Below are positions 52,228-63,397 of a stretch of 64,000 bases of DNA, piece by piece. The notes beneath the pieces were generated by a model, which did not search any database, was not told the origin of the DNA, and saw only the letters and a program-made list of their open reading frames with translations. Position numbers and translations under genes: made by a program. Origin of the DNA: Brachycybe producta (taxonomy: Eukaryota; Arthropoda; Diplopoda; Playtdesmida; Andrognathidae); contig JAUPFP010000019.1 in the NCBI GenBank assembly GCA_036925085.1, positions 3,920,001 through 3,984,000 of the forward strand. Reading direction: 5' to 3'. Position 1 is the stretch's first letter. Each line of letters begins with the position of its first letter.

Positions 52228-53095
52228 TGTAACGACCCGACTTGGGCCCGTTGCAAACCCCTGGCAAAAGTTCCCCGTCTTACCAGATCCCATGCTCCTT
52301 CGGGGACCGGGATCGCAGCACGGGCTGCCCTCTTGACCACGTGTCCGGGTGGTGCCGGCCAACCGGAGCCTGCCTCGCCGAATATCGACAGTCGGATGAC
52401 CGTCGAGCCACAACGAGAACCCACGGTGACCGCCCGATGGGTCCACCGTAAAAACCGGCACGTGAAGAACCGGCCGACAAGCCGAAAACAAGCCGGAACA
52501 GGACGGTGGTGGTTCTGCAACTCCCAACCATAAACCCCCACCCTCCTCGTGGAACTTCCCCAAAAGAATGACACGACACCAGTGTGTAGGAGTGAAATAA
52601 AGATAATTTATTCACAGATAAATTAATAGCAAAACACTCAATTTAGGCAATATCTGCTGGATGCTTTATCCAGTAGAGAGCAAACAAAACAAAAGAGATG
52701 ACTCCAACGGTGATATTTATTCAATTAACACAAGTGAATAAATCAACACTCACTCTGTTAAATAAGGTGCAAAATATCTCCTGGCTAATCCAGCCAGGAG
52801 CTAAGGTGTAACACACCTGAACACCACAAAAGATGATGAATAATGGTGGCCATCTTGGCCACCTGATGAAAAAGAGCACACCAAACACATGCCCTTAGCA
52901 TGAAGGGTCTAACACACACTGTCTAGAATATAATGGCCGCCACCATTATATACCACCCCCAGGCTGCTCCACCTGGGGAGGACAGTGACCCTTGCTGGCC
53001 ATTTTGTCGTCTGCCTGGCAGCTAAACGCCAGCCTAGCAGACAACACAGGAGATTTAGTTCTGCTCCACCAAAGGAGCAAAACTGGGTCGTCACA
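52228..53095 (-). repeat. solo gypsy LTR in the HPS4-like intron
   Basis: 868 bp, TGTAACGACCCGAC to GTCGTCACA on the plus strand, with CCTG on both sides (52224-52227, 53096-53099). It is the closest relative of the LTR at 2595-3426. A segment around 52590-52640 is repeated at 52715-52760. Confidence 0.8.
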
Positions 53096-53099
53096 CCTG

Positions 53100-54040
53100 T
53101 TATGAGATTTAGGTCTAGTTCATCTTAGTTTGGGGTGGATACCTCCTTAAGCTGGGAGAAAATGTGATTTAAGTCTGACTCCTAATGGTGCTGGGGTCGT
53201 TCCCTTTGGTATTTCCTGTAAATGTTATTCGCGAGAAGAGAAGGAATGATAACACGCAAGACGAATGCAGGTTGACAATGTTACACATTTATTGCACACA
53301 ACCATAGATAACAGAGAAAAGTTATGACCGCGGCGTTTCTTAGCAACCTAACCATTAAATGAGTTATTTCATATTTTGATATCAGAGAATTTACCCCGAA
53401 TTAATCAAGACATGGACCTTTATACCTAGGGCCTGTGTGCACCTACACAGGTGCACCCATGCCAAAGGGACCATGCCTTGATAGGTATTCATCCACTGAT
53501 ACCGGAACCAGGATGTGACTTATACTTTGGGGTCTTAGATGGCAAATAAAGGGGCAGAAATGTGACAGTTGGGGTACGAGGAACCCCAAGGCAATGGTAA
53601 TACAGTGTGTTTCAACATGATAAATGTTTTTATGATTGATTCACCATTTTAAATCACCAGACTGAAATTGGCTAATTGGTGTTAAGCCTGCTTAAAGTCT
53701 TATCACTGCAACTCCCATCAGGAAACCTGTTGGTTCCGTCCTTACAGTAATGCCAAACAAAGACGGAGTCTCCCTTGCTGAAATCACCGGTCAGAGAAAA
53801 ACAGAGGTAAAATACATGGTACCACTGTACGCCGGCATGAACAAGCCAGCCCGCATGAGTTGGACCATAGAGGTGGCATAGAAAGGTACTTTCTCCCATT
53901 GAAAACCACCTTTCCCTAGACTTTCTTCTCAAAATAGACACAAACGGCTGTGGTAAAAAGCAATAGAAAATGATTACATGACACAAATAGGATATTATTT
54001 ACACAGCTGCTGGCCACTTTGGCTAGAGTAAAGTCCTACT
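53100..54040. other. unassigned repeat-like sequence
   Basis: A 104-codon minus frame (53986-53672) with GDFSKGDSVFVWHYCKDGTN may be a retroelement integrase tail, but I cannot place it. The rest is AT-rich. An HPS4-like exon may be hidden in 52158-57165, and I did not find it. Confidence 0.3.
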
Positions 54041-54049
54041 CAAGTTCCA

Positions 54050-54700
54050 AGATTGCTATCATATAATGCACCACCATACGACTGTGTACCATCCACAAGC
54101 TAATCAGCTTATGGAGCATACGAATAAAACTGTGATGGAAACCATGAATTGCTACTTTGATCCGGTCAAGGACCAACATGATTAGCGGTTAGAAATTATG
54201 GCCAGCCGTGCAGTGCAGGAGTACTGATGTCTCCCATACCAATTGTTATTCGGAAAAAAACTAGAATGGTTATTGATAATTTTCTTCCAGATGGTCTGTT
54301 TTACGACACTCCTGACCAAAGAGCCATGGAAGAGCGGGCACACAAGAAACTTGTTGCCACAGAAGAGGCAAAAAGTGTCAGTATGACTGGACGAGTTGAG
54401 CCACCCTGTTATAAGCCTGGTGAACGAGGTAGTTTGTAGATGCATATGGTTGGAAGGTGCTGATTGCAGGTGTACTGAGTTGAGTTGAATTGAAGATTAT
54501 TCAAACCCCAGGTCCCCGTGTTGAGAAATGAGATTTTTCTCAACAACCAACTGGTTCTTTGGCAAGACCAGCATGGTAGGGAGGGGTACCAATACCATGG
54601 CTATTACCAACTGAGTGACATTTTTCCAGAGCCGTGGGTGACTGGGTCACCGCCTCCCAACTTAAGTCTATATTGTGGTTGTGAGCTAGGAAGATTATCC
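54050..54700 (+). pseudogene. decayed gypsy integrase end
   Basis: In shifting frames: TTVYHPQANQLMEHTNKTVM (54090), then LPYQLLFGKK (54230) and the C-terminal part up to 54470. The following text to 54700 is too decayed to read reliably. It is followed by an LTR in the same orientation at 55074, consistent with the 3' end of a decayed copy. CpG loss and many stops indicate an old insertion. Confidence 0.6.
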
Positions 54701-55073
54701 ATGATTGACTAGTCTATTCAGACCAGCAGTTCTTCCACATTTGGGATGTGGTGAGATGAGTTGTGGGGCTTGTTGCAGTGGCCCTACATTCTGCCTCACC
54801 TCTGCCAGCTCAGTACTTGACTGAAGCATTAGCAAACAGTAGCACACTTCATGCCATTGAGGAGGATGAACTCAATGAAACTGAGTTCAATCCGGTGTAT
54901 GGATGATTGAAACACTCGGCTATGCCTAGCATAGGCATGCCAGTGTGCCTATTCCCAGGTGGGTTCAGGGCATCTGAACCCGGAGGCTCAGTAGTAGAGT
55001 AGTGGGTTACTGGGCACAATCCATAGGCTGACATTGACCTTCCTGTTCCCAGATAGAACAAAGTTGAGAGGAT

Positions 55074-55808
55074 TGTGATGACCCGGATTGGCACTCACCA
55101 CCAAAATGGTAAGTGCAGACAAGTTCCCAGTGGTGCCTCCCCATTTGCTTTGTTAGCAAATGAAGGAGCCACCATAATATGTCCAGTCCAGGCCTCTCCC
55201 TCTGCTATAGATATAGCAAAGGTGAGAGGTATTTTAGTTTACAGGTGTCTCTCCAGGTAGCATCATGGAGGAATGTTGTCACCCCACGTGAGTATATAAG
55301 TCTGTACTCAGACCCTGGAAGAACTGGCAGCTGGAGGCTCTGCTCTGGCAATTTCAACTCTTCTGTTCATTTGTTAATTTAGTGGTTTGCCAAGGTGGCA
55401 CTTCAGCCATCTTGGAAACCACTGCTGGCCAGGCCAGCAGCATCTCTAAATGTCATGCTTGAATAAATCATCCTTATTCTATTCGTTCTTCATTATTGTT
55501 TTGGGGTCTTTATATGGTGTTTGGGTGGTTGGTGAGCATGTGACTTCGTTCGTGCTATCCAATACCCCTGAGATAGTTTAGACCAGTACCCTTCGTTCGC
55601 ATGGGGAAGCCAGTATTTCAACATGTGGATATGCCATCATCCGATGGTAGATTACGATGTGGGACTCTGTGACCCTAACCTAACCATCCTGTTGCCAACA
55701 GTGTTCACCATGAGGCATCCCATGAGACGATTCCGCCCGGAAAAGGAGTCAGGTAAGCATTAGGGGTTTTGCTTATAAAGCATTGTAGCAAACAGGTGGG
55801 TTGTTACA
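55074..55808 (+). repeat. gypsy LTR, older subfamily (3' LTR)
   Basis: 735 bp, TGTGATGACCCGG to GGTGGGTTGTTACA. It has AATAAATCATCC near 55461 and retains the general layout, but the sequence differs from the younger LTRs. The 28418-28480 scrap belongs to this subfamily. Confidence 0.65.
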
Positions 55809-55844
55809 GCTACAATGCCTTGAAGACTATTTAACCTACTTGCA

Positions 55845-55960
55845 TGGAATCGGAACGTGCATTTTCAGCTGCAGGTTCAATTTGCACAAAAATTTCCTCT
55901 TGGGTGAAAGACAAAACAACCGAAGTGACCACCGAAAGTGGCCATTACAAAAATAAGATG
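55845..55960 (+). pseudogene. hAT transposase C-terminal remnant
   Basis: Reads PTCMESERAFSAAGSICTKI, then SSWVKDKTTEV. This is the hAT dimerisation-domain signature (SERxFSxAGxIxTxxRSxL). An in-frame stop lies just upstream, and the LTR at 55074-55808 abuts it, so only the C-terminus is left. Confidence 0.75.
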
Positions 55961-56037
55961 CAATAAGTTCATGTTGACACGAATGAAACGATCAGTCCTG
56001 GTGCGATTTTTTTGTGGTTTGTATAATGGTGCTGAAC

Positions 56038-56815
56038 TGTGTCATCCCTCTGTACAGTTGTACAGAGATGACCCAGTTCTCCACAGCTGTTTTTCCCCTT
56101 TAAAGTTAGAAGGATACAAATCTCCTTCCTCAGTTAGGATCTCGCCGGGGCCTGGGCCCTTTCCTCCCAGTCCCACCCTTTAAAAGAAAAAGATCTTCTT
56201 GATAAGCACACACTGAGTCTATAGGGTTGCATTTCTATTTTGTATTTCGTTTTTTAATGTTTTCATGTTTTAAGTTTTCCTAAGTGACCAATTAGAGGAT
56301 TCTGAGAAAGTCCTCACAGAATCCTCTTCTTGGGTATATAAGTCCTGTTTTTCAGTGTAAATCAAGCAATTTGTTAATGAATTGCTCAAGAGAGAATCCA
56401 TGCACGATTGTTGCCAGATACTGAATGAAGTTTATATTGTAGAAATAAACTGTTACTATGTGCAAAAAATTGCTGAAGTATTATTTTATTTTCTAAGTCA
56501 AATGTTGAACATTAATGTATTTCCACTGAGGGATGCCAATCCAGGTGCAAACCTGGCTACAACACTCTACATTTAGAGTGTTGTAGCTAGGTAAATGAGA
56601 ACAACACGATCTAATAGCTTTTAGTCGGGTGCCAGCCTAAGGGGTAACAGACAGCTAAAAAAGATCTTTTAAACTGTAAAAGTTTGTAAAAGAGGAACTT
56701 GTGAGGTAACGAGAGGGACTGGTTTGTTTTCTTCCTCCTGAAACAAAGTACAATAAATTGTCTACCGGACCACTTTCAAGTAAATTCTATTCCCTCTGGA
56801 AGGTGATCCGTTACA
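56038..56815 (+). repeat. LTR of the third family, copy 2
   Basis: Begins near TGTGTCATCCCTCTGTACAG (an imperfect hairpin with TGTACAGAGATGACCC) and ends GGTGATCCGTTACA. It has GGGTATATAAGTCC at 56333, preceded by an inverted pair GAGGATTCT/AGAATCCTC. It shares this promoter layout with 45718-46600. No target duplication was found. Confidence 0.55.
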
Positions 56816-57165
56816 ATAAAATGTTAAAAACACATACTCCTCCTATTCATTCATAAGTGGTCATTGAGTAGTTAAAATAGCCAAAAACCACAAAACTGTT
56901 AAACGAACATGTCATTTTCCAAACAATTATCACATTTTATCTGCATTTTTTCTACACTTGCGTGCAAGTCTTCATTCTTTGCTTTTCCGATTTAAAAACC
57001 ATCACTAACCTGTTTATTTGAGTTAAATATGAACATCAAATTATGTAGAATACTCATTGGAAGTTGCGAGTAGAAAATCCTTTTAAAAGTGAAAAATGAA
57101 AAAAAAATATATAAATTCTGAACAAGTAAGGTACAATCGTTTTAATTCGTTTACACATACAATAC

Positions 57166-57260
57166 CTTTCATGAAACAGTATGCATCCAGCAATGACTGT
57201 TTTATGGCATTGACTTGCTTCTAGGAACTGTGCAGCTTGAAGATGCAAGGCACCCGCTCT
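57166..57260 (-). CDS. hps4: HPS4-like gene, exon of the first longin domain
   Basis: 95 bases between gttaatag and GTATTG. It reads LHLQAAQFLEASQCHKTVIA, then GCILFHE. This closely follows human HPS4 ([20 protein letters not shown], then GCILYKG), a conserved helix-to-strand piece, and is the main reason for the name. It ends in phase 2, but the next exon found (52157) starts in phase 0. At least one exon whose length is 1 modulo 3 is therefore missing from the list, where human has GLIVSTQLPP. Earlier exons were not found up to 64000. Confidence 0.65.
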
Positions 57261-58604
57261 CTATTAACAGCACAAATTGCATTAAAATTAATAACGACAT
57301 ATAATCTAAGTGTTAATTAAAATTGAAGCTTTAAAAGAAAAATTAAAATGAAGTCCATACAGCAAAGGTGGAATATGACCAATCTCTGTATCTTATGTTA
57401 AATGTCTTTTCTGAATAATTGCAAATAATTTTAGTATCTTTAAATATAAATTTCACCTTTAAAACTTATAATACAACAGATTTTTAAAAATCTTCATTTT
57501 TTATATCTATTTGGTCTATTTGTTTGTCTACAATGCATTTACAAACCCTATGACTAATCGCAGCCAAGTTTTGTAGGAATACTCCCTATGATCATACAAG
57601 TGAATTAGGAGAAGCAAGTGGGCACCGCACGTTAAAAGTTATCTTCCTCCTTTATTTTCGTTATGGAGGGAAGATGCTCCGTTAAAAAAAAACAGCCAAT
57701 CAGAGCCATAGATAAAGTTGCACCAACTTCATTTTAGACGCCATTTTTATGCCAAAAAGGAGGTTGTTCTGAATTAGCTTTGTTTGTTTTGCTTATGAAC
57801 AAAAAATATATACTATTATAATTATCAAATAAAATATTAAAAATGTATATATTTAAAGACATACATTAAAACATATGACTATAGAAAAATGTTTGCATCT
57901 TTAAGAAATGGGCAGTAATCTCAATGTGATGTCTATAACTTTATTAATAAAAATGCATACATTTCAACATTTGAAAAGTACACTCGTGGTTCATTTTTCT
58001 AATAAACTGTATTCCTAAAACCACTTGCCCTAAAGGGACATTTGTCCTAAACCATTTGCCGTAAAGGGGCAATTGCCTTAAAACTATTTGCTGTAAAGGG
58101 TTATAGGGCAAGCATCTATAGGGCAAATGGCTATATCTCATATGTTTTAGTTATTCATATTTTTATTTTTCAGTGTGTCCATAGTATGGACACACTGATG
58201 TATGGATTCCATACATAATTAATATCATACATCACAATTGATTCATATAATTTTGGAAAAATAAATAAAGTATGGAATATAAAGTATTTATAAATAATTA
58301 TAATTATTAATTAATATATCAATTAACAGACATTTTCTGCGTGTTCTGTTTATTTTTGCAGTGCCCAGGTACATTAGAAAAAGGAAACAAAGAACGAATT
58401 TGTTAATAATTTAATATAAAATTTATTGTAGAAGGTATAATAATGTGATCACCCCTATGTTAATCTCCAACTCTTCTAGTTTTTAAAACACTTTGGATTA
58501 TTTCTTAATTGTAAATGTAAATAAATTTATAATTTAATTAGTGAACTATGGTCTTTCATGTTAGTCTATGGAAGAAAACAGTTTAAGCAATCCTGGTAAA
58601 AACA
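57261..58604. other. unassigned AT-rich sequence with a short repeat
   Basis: 58010-58130 holds four diverged copies of a ~30-bp word (TTTGCCcTAAAGGGnCA). 58165-58205 has TCCATAGTATGGACACACTG, a short palindrome. No coding sequence is recognised. Confidence 0.4.
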
Positions 58605-59002
58605 TGTGTAGCACCCAGTAACTCCCGTTCCCGCCAAAACCATAGCCTGGGGGTAAACAATTCCTGCTTGTCTCTCCCTCCCCTCTGACTCACACTTCTG
58701 ACGCAAATCGAAGTGGCAGAGTGATACACTTAGGACCATGGTCACTTGGACCTGGTTACACCTCGTAGGTGTACACATGTCCAAGGTATAAAGGACCGTG
58801 TTCCTCTTTGTTCATCGTCCTTGTCTTTGCTCTAAATTGTATTACGTTGATTATTCTGTACCACATCTTGGGCATGAGGACGCACCTTTAATAACCAGTT
58901 CATTCTTGTAAACTTAAGAGTTTTTCCGTACAAGAATGAATAAAGTGTTTGTAATGGAAATCTGCGTTGTCTTTATGTTCGGTAACTAATAACTTCTCTA
59001 CA
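58605..59002 (+). repeat. possible LTR-like unit
   Basis: Bounded by TGTAGCACCC and CTCTACA, with TATAAAGGACC at 58788 and AATAAAG at 58939, as in a short LTR. No primer site or second copy is seen, so this is tentative. Confidence 0.3.
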
Positions 59003-59279
59003 GAGGCTGGAGACATCATAAGGCCGGAGACATACGATCCTGAAGAAGCTACAACATCTTCTATCATTAACAACACAGGAGAAGATGTACATCAGCATCG
59101 ACCGAGAGAAGGATGGCCACCATCCTTCTGCATTGATTTCACCCCCATGCAAGAGGATGATCGCAATCCAACTCCATCCAGCTGTTTCTGTAACTTGGAT
59201 CTTCTTCGTGCGGCCACCACGCAATCAAGAGAAGAAACGAGTTGCAGAAAACACCATCTATAAGTTGGTAAAATTATAG

Positions 59280-60190
59280 CGTCGATGTCAAAAGCTCACA
59301 CATGGCATCCTGTACCCCACGCGATAGCATTCAACCATTCACATAAAAGTTGAGTTGTACCATTAGTTGGCTCAACTCTATCAATGGCTCTGCAGCCGAG
59401 CAGAGCATAGATAGAGTTGCTGTCTCATCCATGTTGTGCACAGGAAAAAAACCACTTCAGATTTTTCAGAGAGGAATTATCATGTCAAGCAAGTCACTTT
59501 TAGGGCTGTATGATGACCTGAAAAATAAGCTGGGTATTATTACATACATAATGGAAATGTACAATCGAACAATGCAACACCAATGTTGTAGAAGAAATTG
59601 AGGGAGATTTATTTGGTCAGCAATGCACTAAAACGAGCCAAAATTGAGGTTCATACAGTCAACCCTCCTGACATAGAAAGCAACCAACTTGAACTTGATG
59701 ACATTGAGAGCACATCATTTTGCAGTATTTATTCCAGCTTGGATGGGATTAGTTTCAGAGAAGGATGGCATGGTTTACCTAGCTGGCTATTTGGCTAAAC
59801 AAAATTTCAAACAATTAGAATATTTGGGGGACCGCACCAATAAAATGGCAGTCATTTCATTCATATGCTATGCCATCCTGGGTCTAAAGCCTTTCATTTG
59901 ATGGGCTCATTGAACCATCCACTGACTGGATGGCATAGGTAGAAAAAATGAAATTGCATTTCCAAAAATTCCATAGACTTTTTCTATGATAACAGAAACA
60001 CTGCTGAGATCACTGTCACTTATATTTCAACAAAAGTTGCCAACCTAAACATTGACAAAAAACTTGTTACAGCATTTTGCCAAAATAGAATTTTTATCAG
60101 AATGAAGTATTTGAATGAAAAACTCCAGGACTCCAAAGCTAACAAAAAAATGTACAGATCAAATAATAAAAACATTTTAAAAAATGAAAA
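59280..60190 (+). pseudogene. P-element/THAP9-like transposase remnant
   Basis: Frames shift between fragments: AEQSIDRVAVSSML (59395), KSLLGLYDDLKNKLGIITYI (59487), GLVSEKDGMVYLAGYLAKQN (59749) and, near the end, LVTAFCQNRIFIRMKYLNEK (60063). The GLYDDLK, AGYLAK and RxFIRxxxLN blocks come in the order known in P-type transposases. The N-terminal THAP domain was not found. Stops make it non-functional. Confidence 0.5.
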
Positions 60191-60569
60191 AAAGATTGTT
60201 AATTGAAAAATTCCAAATAAAACTCATGTTCACACTATTTTGCATTTTATTTTCCACTTAACAAACAGTTAATGTAAACACAATGAAGTAACCATGGAAT
60301 GTGGCATGCATGAAAGCATTTCAGAGCTTTAAGAAATGATTGAGGAATAACGTACTACTTAACTTGCTTAACACCAAAACTTAACAGAAACCAATAGAAT
60401 GAAAGCTAAGTAGTTGTAGAAGGAAGCAAGCTAAAAGGTAAGCTAGCCAAATATGAACCAGAAACAATGTGTGATATGTGTGAAATTGTGAATAAAACAT
60501 TTAGTCCGCAATATATAATAATCAAATATTGTATAATATATAATTAAATTATATTAAAATTGAATATTA
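60191..60569. other. AT-rich, no feature
   Basis: Nothing was recognised before the LTR. Confidence 0.4.
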
Positions 60570-61082
60570 TTTGGTCTGCCATTTAATCTGGGCAGTGTGT
60601 TGTGGACGAAGGACTGGAGCTGACCTGTCGATGGAGGTCAGGGAGACCTCCATTGTGCATCTTTTGTCTTTTGCCTTGGTGGCCATTAGGCCTGGAAATT
60701 GTATAGTTTCCTTGGCTGGTCGGAGTGACCAGCCACGTTCTGTAAATATCGTTGCACTGTCGTGTAAGTGTAAATAAATACGTTTATTTCTTTTATTTAT
60801 ACTGTGTCCGTGTCGGTTATTTATTGGGGAGTATTGCGGGGAGGGTGGACTTCCGTGGGGAACACCACCGTCATGTTTACGGCCGGTACTCATGTCGGCT
60901 CGCAGTGAAACACATGGTTAATCGTCGTGTCCGTCGAGGGAGGCTCTGCGCCAACATTACCCAGGATGCAACTGTTGGAGGCGGCTACGGGTGCGGTCCC
61001 GTCCCTGTGTCAGAGCCTGGTGCCCGGTAAGGTTGACGGCTTTATCGGGTGGGTATTGTAACGGTCCAGTCAGGACGTTACA
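60570..61082 (+). repeat. gypsy LTR, 5' truncated
   Basis: Ends GTCAGGACGTTACA. It has the TTTGCCTTGGTGGCCATTAGG, R and U5 text of the LTR at 50084, and a broken U5 hairpin near 60894. The primer site follows at 61085 (TGCTGGAGGCACCGGGTA). Confidence 0.7.
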
Positions 61083-61600
61083 ATTGCTGGAGGCACCGGG
61101 TATTCGTACCCCACCTCTCGCATGGTTGAAGACCGTAGATTTGTCCGTTTAGGCGGACAAATCACTGTACAGTATTAGTACACTGCTGGGTGCAGACTTT
61201 GGTCCGTGGAACAGCGGCGGAAACCAGTTTCCTGTGTTTACCACTTATTTACCGTGGGGTGCGGACTTCGGTTCATTGTACCTTGGTACTAAGTGATACC
61301 CGGGGCTTTTACCGCAAGTACACCGTGGGGTGCAGACTTTGGTCCGTGGAACCACAGTAGAAAGTGCTCAAAGGTCGTTTACCGTGAAGTACACCGTGGG
61401 GCACGGACATTTGTTCGTGATACCACGGTAGAAACTGGTAAGGAAGAACTCTGACCATTCTTTACCATGGGACATGGACTTTGGTCCGTGATACCGCGGT
61501 TTTGCGTGGTTCCATCCATTCATTACGGTGTTTTACGGACTTTTGTCCGTGAATTTACCATTTTCGACGGTGGAATCCCGTTATCTGGGGGTTTTGGCCG
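61083..61600 (+). repeat. primer site and leader hairpin array, third copy
   Basis: Hairpins at 61136-61161 (GATTTGTCCG..CGGACAAATC, ten paired bases), 61189-61209, 61326-61352, 61398-61418, 61471-61492 and 61533-61552, mostly ~70 bp apart. Outer arms again pair with changed sequence (CCGTGG/CCACGG at 61392). Confidence 0.75.
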
Positions 61601-62760
61601 GATTTGACCGTAGAAGTACGGTGAAATACGGAGCAAACCCCAAAATTACCGACGGAAGGTCGTGAAATCGGTACAGATGCGGGGTTAGAGTTACGCAGCC
61701 GTGTAGTCAACCGTCCCCTTGCGGGGGCGGAAGGTGGAGTTCGCCAGGCAACAGGAGAACTGAGCGGAAGTGTAGAGGAGGATTCTCTGGAGGGAAGCAT
61801 CGGGCACAATGTCCCAGAGGGCCGACCCCTTTTGGGGGAATACATCACGGTGCAGACGCGCCACGGACGGTCTCCACAGATAATCTCCGTTGCAAGTCGG
61901 CAGTGAGGCTGAAGGCAATCTCAACAGGCATGGCGCTCGGCCCCGGCCGAACGTTCATGTATCCACTGCCGCCCGTCCGGTTGGACAAGGTGGTCAACTC
62001 CTTAGGGAGAAGGTGGTAGTCCCGGATGAGACTGCCCAGGTGGCTCGGGCCTATTTGGCCGTGCTCCCTGAGCAGGAACTCAAGAGAGATTGCTTATGGG
62101 ATAGATGTCCTTTGGCTAGAAGGACGGCTGTCCCAGTCGGTAATAGAACCGCGGGTTATACCTCGGCAAGGCGGTGTGAAGGTCCACGACCGCTTGTGTA
62201 GTAAAATTCCTGAAGGACGAGATCCCTTCCGGATGGCCCGATCCGCAACTTGCCTGACCAGCGAGCCGTGGAGGAGCAGGTGCGTCAAAAGTTGACAGCT
62301 GCTCAGAAAAGACAGAGAGGTATGACTATGGCCTAGTCCAGCTGCCCCTATAACTACCTGGTGCTCAGGTGTGGATTAGGGACCAAGCTGGGAAGTTCGG
62401 CCAGGCGAAGAAGTAGAGCTTAGCCTATAAAGCTGAGAGGGATACGGTGGTCTTGCGGTATTGACCTGGTCTACGAAGTGGAATTCGCAGATGGGTATGG
62501 TCGGAAGGTGCGAGCCTGGTTTCATGTTGATAATCTGAAACCGTACATACCCATCTGCACCGTAAGGGAGGAAGATGGACTTGGTGTCTCTCTGACACCT
62601 CCACCAATGCAGGCAGCAAGGCTACGGAGGCTTAGGAGGGGAGTAGTGCGACTCCGGTGCCAAAACCACTGTCCGTTTCTTCGCAAGAGTCTACCAACTC
62701 AGAGGCAGATAACCCCCTCCACCTCGGTACAATCTCCGTCGACAGAGACTGAGGGTGTAT
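61601..62760 (+). pseudogene. internally deleted gypsy body: leader end and integrase C-terminus
   Basis: 61620-61700 matches the distal leader at 17160-17220. A jumbled stretch to 62220 has no clear frame. 62240-62330 (LPDQRAVEEQVRQKLTAAQK) and 62466-62760 (DLVYEVEFADGYGRKVRAWF, HVDNLKPYIP) are the integrase end with two or more frameshifts. Gag, PR and RT are missing. Confidence 0.65.
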
Positions 62761-63395
62761 GAGGTGATTGGTTTTGACCCTTGAGCGGAGCTTCCCACGT
62801 TGTGGGGGACTCTCTGGGAGTCCCTGCTTTGGTGGGAGAGATGGTCTGCTAATTTGGGTGGATGGTTGGGAGAGGATGCGGCCATATGTGGCAGTGTTTG
62901 GGGCCCGCCGCGGTTTTGCGAGAAACCAAAGGCGACCCGCCACTATGCCTGGCTAACGGCCCGAAAGAATCGGCCCATGGACAGAAAAATCTGTCTATGA
63001 AATCCTCCGTTAGATCCTCAATTACCTTCAATGTAAAGGATTTCACGGTAAATGTCTTCCCACCACTACCAGTCTATGTATAAAATGATTCGCCGTGTGT
63101 CTGTCCCTGAAAAGGCAGACGACGGTAGAATCTCCATCGAGTTTTAGCCGCTACTGCACAGTCGTTAGCCGCTAAAACGGTGAAATCAGTGGCTAGACAC
63201 CATATTGTTTATACATTGGTGGTTTATACGTGGTGGAGGTGGTTTAGCCGCCATGACTGTTGTCATGGTGGTCTAGCCACTGGGGAAGCTATTTTGCGCC
63301 AGCCTCCTGCCCGTCCGAGCACCGTGGCGCTTGGGGAAACCCGAGTTAGACGGAGTTTGGACAGTGGGAGCCGGGAAGAGGTGGAGACAAAGGCA
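62761..63395 (+). pseudogene. start of the gypsy third open region, degenerate
   Basis: The 100-bp spacer after integrase and the start of the third ORF (MVGRG at 62862) are alignable with 11160-10900 of the other copy, with one frameshift near 62910. The text from 63090 to 63395 has no counterpart I could align. It includes an inverted repeat TAGCCGCCATGAC..GTCATGGTGGTCTA (63247-63277). Confidence 0.55.
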
Positions 63396-63397
63396 GT

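Noticed and set aside
53672..53986. 104-codon minus-strand frame as a host gene
   Set aside because: No splice context or family match; a GDSVFVWHY-type stretch hints at a retroelement tail, but not enough to call.
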